DNA of 64,000 bases from Plenodomus lindquistii (Eukaryota; Ascomycota; Dothideomycetes; Pleosporales; Leptosphaeriaceae): assembly GCA_025504975.1 (NCBI GenBank), contig JANUWI010000003.1, forward strand, positions 1,116,001-1,180,000, in the 5' to 3' direction. The first letter of the stretch is position 1; every line of letters starts with the position of its first letter. The notes under the pieces were generated by a model, which did not search any database, was not told where the DNA came from, and saw only the letters and a list, made by a program, of their open reading frames with translations. Below are positions 57,641 through 64,000 of the stretch, one piece after another. The translations under genes were made by a program, and so were the position numbers.

Positions 57641-58205
57641 GCCTAGTAAAATAATTATTATTTAGTTTTTTTTAACTTTACTAGGCTATATAACTATATT
57701 AATTCTAAACTAATAAAATAATATCTAGAGTTTTATCTATTAATAACTATTACCTTTTTTTAACTAACTTTAATAATATTACTAGATTTTTTAGAACTAA
57801 TAAAAGCTCTATAAAAAAAAACTAATAGTTTTTTAAAAAAAAAATACTTTTTACTACTTTTTTAGTATTAAATAGATAATAGATTTTTTTTATAGTAACT
57901 ACTTTTATATTTCTATAAATTCTTTATTTTATATATAGCTTACGTTAGAAAATTCTACTATATACTTACTAGCGTTAGTTATATAGAATACTAGTAACTA
58001 GGCAGTTAGTAACGTAAGTTACTAATTTACTATTTTTACTTTATAAGGCCTTTTTTTACGTATATAATAGCTAAAGAACTAGTAAAATATATTTAGTATA
58101 GTAAGTAAAAATATATATATTATATACGCGCTAGATATCTCTAGTAATAGTAAATTAAAAGAGGTAGGTAATATAAAATACTTAAATTACTATAGATACT
58201 ATAAG

Positions 58206-58241
58206 TACTATTTATACTATTTATACTATTTATACTATATT
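58206..58241 (+). repeat. 9-bp tandem repeat
   Basis: TACTATTTA is repeated about four times, the last copy imperfect. Confidence 0.8.
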
Positions 58242-60231
58242 TACTACGTATAATACTTATAATACGCTTATAAAGTATATTATACTACTATAAACTACTA
58301 CTATAAATTATTAAACTCTAAACTTATAGATTATATACGCCTAGTAAAAGAACCTAGTAACTTTAGTATACTAAAAAGGTTAATATATATTACTTAATAC
58401 TATAACTTTAAAAATAGTTAGAAATACTACTTATTTTTTTAGATTTTTTTATATTATTTATATATGTAGCTTTATTTATTCTATATATATTAGCTATATT
58501 ATTTAAAGTATAGATTTTAGTTATAGTAACTACTATACTATTAGTTAGATATAAAAAAAAAATAGTGCTACTATATATAGTATTAGAAAACTTTATTATA
58601 GTAGTAAATAAGTAATAGAATTAATTAAGTATTATAATTTAGTATAGGTAGTAGTATATAGTATTACATCTATAATATAGCTTAAATTTAAAAAGCGTTT
58701 ATAGTAGTACTTATTATTCTATATTAGCTACTCTATTAGTAGGCTTAACTCCTCTAGAGCTAGGTTAAAGTTATCTAAAAAGATTAGTAGACTTAATTAA
58801 AAATAAAAGTTAGCTTTAAAAAGCTTACTTTACTAGTAGAACTCTTTAAAAGTTACTTTTATTTTTTTTTACTCTACTATTATTTTCTTTACTACAGCAT
58901 ATTACTCTAGAGGTAACTTTATAAATTTATTAGCTTTTATACTATTAGATTTACTATTTAACTTAATTTTATCTACTACTACACCTTCTAGCCTAGTAGT
59001 TAAATAATTCTCTATTAGTTTTTTAATTACTAGCTATTTATTAGCCTTCTATACTATGCTTTTTTTTAACTAAAATAACTAGGCTAACATAAAAGGCTCT
59101 ATAAAATATTAGTATTATTTAGATAACTAGCCTATAATTTACTAACTAGTTAAATAAAGTCTACTATAGTAAATAATTTAACTATATTTTTACTTTAATA
59201 GCTAATAGTAAAGTCTAAAGCTGCTACTATAAAAGCTATTAATATTATACTAGGTGTATTAAACTATTTTATAGCACTATTTTTTACTACTAGCTTTTAC
59301 TTTAACGTAGGTAGATACTAAGTTTTAGTAAATATTTTAGCTATTATTTAATACTTAAATAGAGTACTATAGTTAGTTAGATTACTATATATAAATTTAA
59401 ACTTTTTATATAGTTTAGCTAGTAATATAAATGCTATTATACTAGTATAAAAACTATACTAGCGCTTTACTATAAAATAAACTACGTTTATTATATAATA
59501 ATAGAAGCTAGTTAAAGTGTTATATATCTAAGGTTATTAGTTATATCAAATATAAATAAAAGTACGTATTTTTTTTATAGAGTTTTTATATAGATTTTAT
59601 TATAGTATTTCTATTTTAAATGTTACTACTATCTATTTATTTAATAAAAGCGCTTTAAACTTACTTTTATAAAAGTCTATTTATAGAGTTACTATATAGA
59701 TATAGTTTACGTTATTTTCTATAAATATAGTATATAATAAAAGCTTTATTACACGCTATATTATTTTACTTTTTTTAGACTATAAATATTTAGTTTTTTA
59801 TTTTTTAAATCTCTATACCTAAATTATCTAGTTAGACCTAGTATTTAATACCTTACGTTTAGAATAGGTATTTTATAAAAAAAAAAGCTTAAAGCTATAT
59901 AAATATTAGTATATAAGTACTAAAACGTATTACTATAGATATATACCTATATCTCTATTTAATTGTATTTACTTAAGTATACTAGGCGTAGATACTCTAT
60001 CTATCTTTTATATACATTTAGTACTAGAGTATATACTATAAATAGATAGTATAATCTATTTAGACTTTTTATTACTCTAGACCTTTATAAATATTATTAC
60101 TAAATTTTATTTTATATTAAAATACGCTTAGATAAAATAGTATTTACTAGATTTTTAAAGTTATTAAAGTAGTCTAGCTTATAGTTAGTAGTAAACTATA
60201 TAGACTTACTACGTTATAAATTTAAATCTAA

Positions 60232-60232
<1 letters not shown>

Positions 60233-60263
<31 letters not shown>
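60233..60263 (+). repeat. (AGT)n trinucleotide microsatellite
   Basis: About ten uninterrupted AGT units lie within the AT-rich block; unusually for this region they keep every G. Confidence 0.9.
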
Positions 60264-60264
<1 letters not shown>

Positions 60265-63200
60265 AATAGATATACTAGTAGTATATAGCGTTCTATAACT
60301 CTAGTTAATATTTTTAAAATTAAAGTATATATAAAATAGTTAGCTAGATATTAGTTATAATTTTAAATTTAATTTTATCTAGTAAATTATAGTTAGTATA
60401 TAAAGCGTGTTTTAATATAGTAGTTATATATATATAGTATTTATAGTTCTATTTTAAACTAATTATATATTCTATTATTATATATATTAGTTATAAATAA
60501 TAAGTAGAGTTTAATTATTACGCGTGTTTTAAATATACTAACTAGTATACATTTTATAATATAATAGTATACTTTTTTTAAGCTTTATTAAACTTCTATA
60601 TAAACTAAAAGTAAGTAATAGAAAAGTATTATATATATTCTAGATAGATAGTAGGTATTTACTAAAACTTAGTATAGTTAATAAAGACTAAAAAAAAATA
60701 GATGTATAAAATATTTAGAGGCTAAAAAAAAGTTATTATTTAATTTATACTATACTAAATTTAATTATTACTTAGCGTTACTCTCTATTACTATATATTA
60801 GTATAAAATATTTACTATAATAAATAGACTTTATATATACCTAGGCTTTTTTTTTTATAATAAATATAAATTAAATTTTTTTATTAGTAAAAAAGTCTAT
60901 AATAGTACTATACTATTAAAATGTAGTATTAACCTTTATTTAAGTCTATTAGTTATTTTACTTAATATAGTAAAATAAAATATCTACTACTAGATTAAAT
61001 AGTAAGTTTTAATAGATTACTACTATAAACTTATTATATTCTATATTATCTACTAGCGCAGTGTCTTCTATAGTAGAGCTATAAAATAAATTTTTACTAT
61101 AAATAAAAATAGATACTATACGCTCTATATTATATATAAGTATTATTATAGGTATTTATATTAAAGTATATAGTATTATAGACGTAGTTACACTATATAC
61201 TTAAATATTATATTAAAAAAAAGAAAAAAAAATATAGGTATTTATATTTAACTTTAATATATTATATTATAGTTATAGTGCTTTACTATAAATATAATAA
61301 CTTTATATTATTAAGTACTATTAAAAGTAGTATAACTACTACTATATCTAGATATAACTATAGAACCTAGTTATAGTAGTCTATTTTATATAGAACGTAT
61401 TTTTTAACTATAGCTAAAAAAACTCTATAATAGTATTATATTTTTAAAACTATAGTATATATAGTAGTATTTATTCTAGAATATATTAAGTAAGCTATAT
61501 AGATAGGTTTATAAATTTAATATATTTAATATAGTATAAAAAGGTGTAGAGTAGAAGAATATATATAGTAAATTTATCTAGTACTATATATATAAAATGC
61601 TTAGCGTTTAATATAGCTATTTTTATATTTATAGCTAATAATAATTTAGATAATACCTATCTAGATACGCTTTTAATATGTATAAATAGCATAGAATTAT
61701 ATAGTTTAGAGTCTAGTAAATAGTTCTATCTAATATTATACTATTATAGTTACTAGGTATATAATAGAAATTTTAATACTATTTTATATATTTAGGTTTT
61801 TATATAAATATATATTTAGCTTTACTAAAACTTTATATATACTATAATATATATATACTATTACTAGTAGTATAAACTATATATAGAATACACTTCTATA
61901 ATAAATAGATAATATATTATTTAATCTATTTTATACCTACCTTTTTTTTTATACGCTTGTGTTATACTCCTTTACTTTTTTATAAAGTTTAAAGAATACT
62001 AAGTATTATATTTATTCTAGTCTATATAATCTTTTACTAAGTAAGTAATATTTTTATTTTTACTTTTATAAAGTAGTTTTTTTAGTATAAAGTTTATAGG
62101 CTATAAAACAGACGCTATATTATATATTTAAAAGGCTTTAAACTTATATAAATATACTATAGTATTATAAAGTTAGTAGTAAACTATTATTATACTATTA
62201 ACTTTATTAAATATAGCTTTATTATTAAACTATATAGTTTCTATAAAAGCATATTAGTACTACTTTTTTAGTACTTTTATAGTATTTTTCTTTTCTAGTA
62301 GCGTAAAAACTAGATAAACTTAGTCTAGTAGATAGCTAAATATAAAGCAGTTAATCTTAGTATCTAGCTTTATATACTTTTAAACCTAGATAAAGTCCTT
62401 CTATTTTTTTCTAGATGCGTAGTAATTAGTTAAATAATAAACTATAAGTTTTTCTTTAGTATCTAAATTATTTACGTTTTTACCTATACCTACCTAGTAT
62501 ATAATAGATTAACTAACCTATATTTTTATACTTTATATTTATATATTATCTATTATTTATTTATTTTTATTTTTATCTATAATTAGTATACAGTTACGCT
62601 TTATCTATTAAACTATAATATAAATAGTAACTACTACTAGAAAGTCTAGATAAAATAGATAATTTATTATTTTACTAATAGTTATAGTTTTTATATAGTT
62701 AGAAGTAGGCGTAATAGACTATTAAAACTTATATATTATTACTAGAGTAGTAACTCTAACTATATAAACTTCTATATTATAATCTATCTAGATTTATAGG
62801 CTACTATCTATATATATCTATTTATATCTAAAAGTAAAAAAAGTAGTACGCTTTAAATTATAAATATAAATCTATTATAAAAAGTAATAATAGTTTATTA
62901 TTTAATAGAACTATTTAATTATATTACTATAAAACGCTTTTCTATTAGTTTTAGTATCTAGTCTATTTAATAATCTAAAATATTTAATATTACTAATTAT
63001 ATAGAACAGAGCGTGCTATTTTAGAAAATAGAAGTACTTATTTAAATAGTATAAATAGAATTATTTTTTATATATATCTATTTAGTTAATAGCGCTCTAT
63101 ATATAATTAAAAGTAATAGTATTATAGTATTAGTAGAATATAATAGCTATAAAATTATATATAGCGTAGATAAACTATATAGTATAAAAAGTATATAAAT

Positions 63201-64000
63201 ATAATAGAGAAGATATAACTACTATAAACTATAAAGTAATAATCTTTTACTTTTTTCTAGTCTACTATTTCTATTTACTATAATTTAGTATTATATTATT
63301 ACCTATCTAATATAGTAGCTATTAGAAGCGTTTATCTAGCTATTCTAGTTGTAACGCTTTTTAAATATAAGTATTATTTTTTCTTTACTTTTATCTAAAA
63401 ACCTTTTTTCTAAAAAGCTTTTTAATCTAGCTTAGTATATACTATAGAAAATTTTTAAAAAGCAAATAAAATATATTATTTAGTATTCTCTAGTATATAT
63501 TAAACCTAGCGTATTTCTAGATAAAGTAAACTTCTAGATATACCTAGTTTAAATTATCTATTAGAATATTTTTATATATTTATAGTTTTTACTATATCTA
63601 TATCTATAGGTTATTGCGCTATAAATATTCTATATAAAAATCTTTTTAATTACTAAGTAGAATACTATACTAAGTATAGTAGTATCTAAATTTAATTTCT
63701 AATATAAAAACTTACTTTTTATAGTGTATAAAAATGTATAATAATATTAGATAGTAGTATTAGCTTTAATTATTAGCGTAATATAGAGTAAGTTTATAGA
63801 TAAAATAGTATTCTAGAGCTAGAGTCTAGTAAAAATAATAATAAAATAGTAAATAGATAGAATATATACGTTTTAATATATAACCTATTATATACTAGTA
63901 AACTCTTTTTTTACTAATACTAGTAATAATAGGTATAAATTCTATAAAAATAGTACTAGGCGTAAGTTTTCTATATTAGACTTTATAACTAAAATTACTA

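Larger units (their letters stand above)
49398..64000. other. AT-rich, RIP-mutated repeat block
   Basis: Base composition changes abruptly just after JJJ1, and from here to the window end the sequence is overwhelmingly A and T with abundant TpA and very few CpG. No open reading frame of useful length exists on either strand. Where homology to transposon proteins can still be read, differences are C-to-T or G-to-A changes (for example Gln codons turned to TAG, GAT to AAT). This is the signature of repeat-induced point mutation. The block continues past the window edge. Confidence 0.95.
57700..64000. other. Unresolved AT-rich repeat sequence
   Basis: No element could be identified with confidence. 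An odd, less mutated stretch at about 57940-58020 (CTTACGTTAG ... GTAACGTAAG) may be an element junction. Parts of the minus strand above 62500 vaguely suggest a transposase, but I could not confirm a motif. Confidence 0.5.

Noticed and set aside
62500..64000. Possible transposase trace on the minus strand
   Set aside because: A few residues look like a hAT-type C-terminal region, but in sequence this AT-rich such resemblance is expected by chance; no diagnostic motif could be confirmed.

Overview
The window is nuclear DNA of a filamentous ascomycete, most likely a dothideomycete (the class is an inference). Introns are short (48 to about 165 bp) with GT...AG ends and often a CTAAC-type branch site. 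The genes are typical of ascomycetes: AcrB-like, GPI1, CCR4, SEC14, MAM33, CTP1, a grainyhead/CP2 factor and JJJ1. All exon boundaries were derived by reading splice sites and phases by eye; no alignment or transcript data were available.

Positions 1 to about 49,400 are a balanced-composition, gene-rich compartment. In order it holds a partial CCCH nucleoporin (-), a small membrane ORF directly ahead of GPI1 (+), acrB (-), a hotdog thioesterase (-) divergent from an LYR-motif protein (+), a methyltransferase (-) divergent from CCR4 (+), SEC14 (+), a 49-residue secreted peptide (-), an unrecognised 661-residue protein (+), a grainyhead/CP2 factor (+), a 4.1 kb stretch without a gene, a coiled-coil protein (-), a three-KH RNA-binding protein (+), a BTB protein (-), MAM33 (-) divergent from the citrate carrier CTP1 (+), a short-chain reductase (+), a decayed glutathione transferase (+), and an SPX-RING ubiquitin ligase (-) divergent from JJJ1 (+). 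Nothing forms a metabolic cluster. Housekeeping functions dominate: mRNA decay, GPI anchoring, Golgi lipid transfer, mitochondrial metabolism and ribosome biogenesis.

Positions about 49,400 to 64,000 form an extremely AT-rich block with no open reading frames. TpA is abundant and nearly all legible changes from coding sequence are C to T or G to A, the signature of repeat-induced point mutation (RIP). Two ruined elements can still be read: a 1.85 kb Fot1/pogo-type DNA transposon with terminal inverted repeats and TA target sites, and a Ty3/gypsy retrotransposon with reverse transcriptase and RNase H traces. A separate copy of the Fot-type terminal repeat lies 54 bp after the JJJ1 stop codon, so the edge of the AT-rich block coincides with a transposon end.

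The most interesting signals are in gene structure: microexons of 9, 13, 20 and 21 nt in three mitochondrial-type genes, a GC-AG intron in CTP1, a stop-free 54-nt intron in MAM33, short tandem repeats touching or close to several start codons, and the sharp compartment boundary. I saw no CRISPR array, rRNA or tRNA gene.
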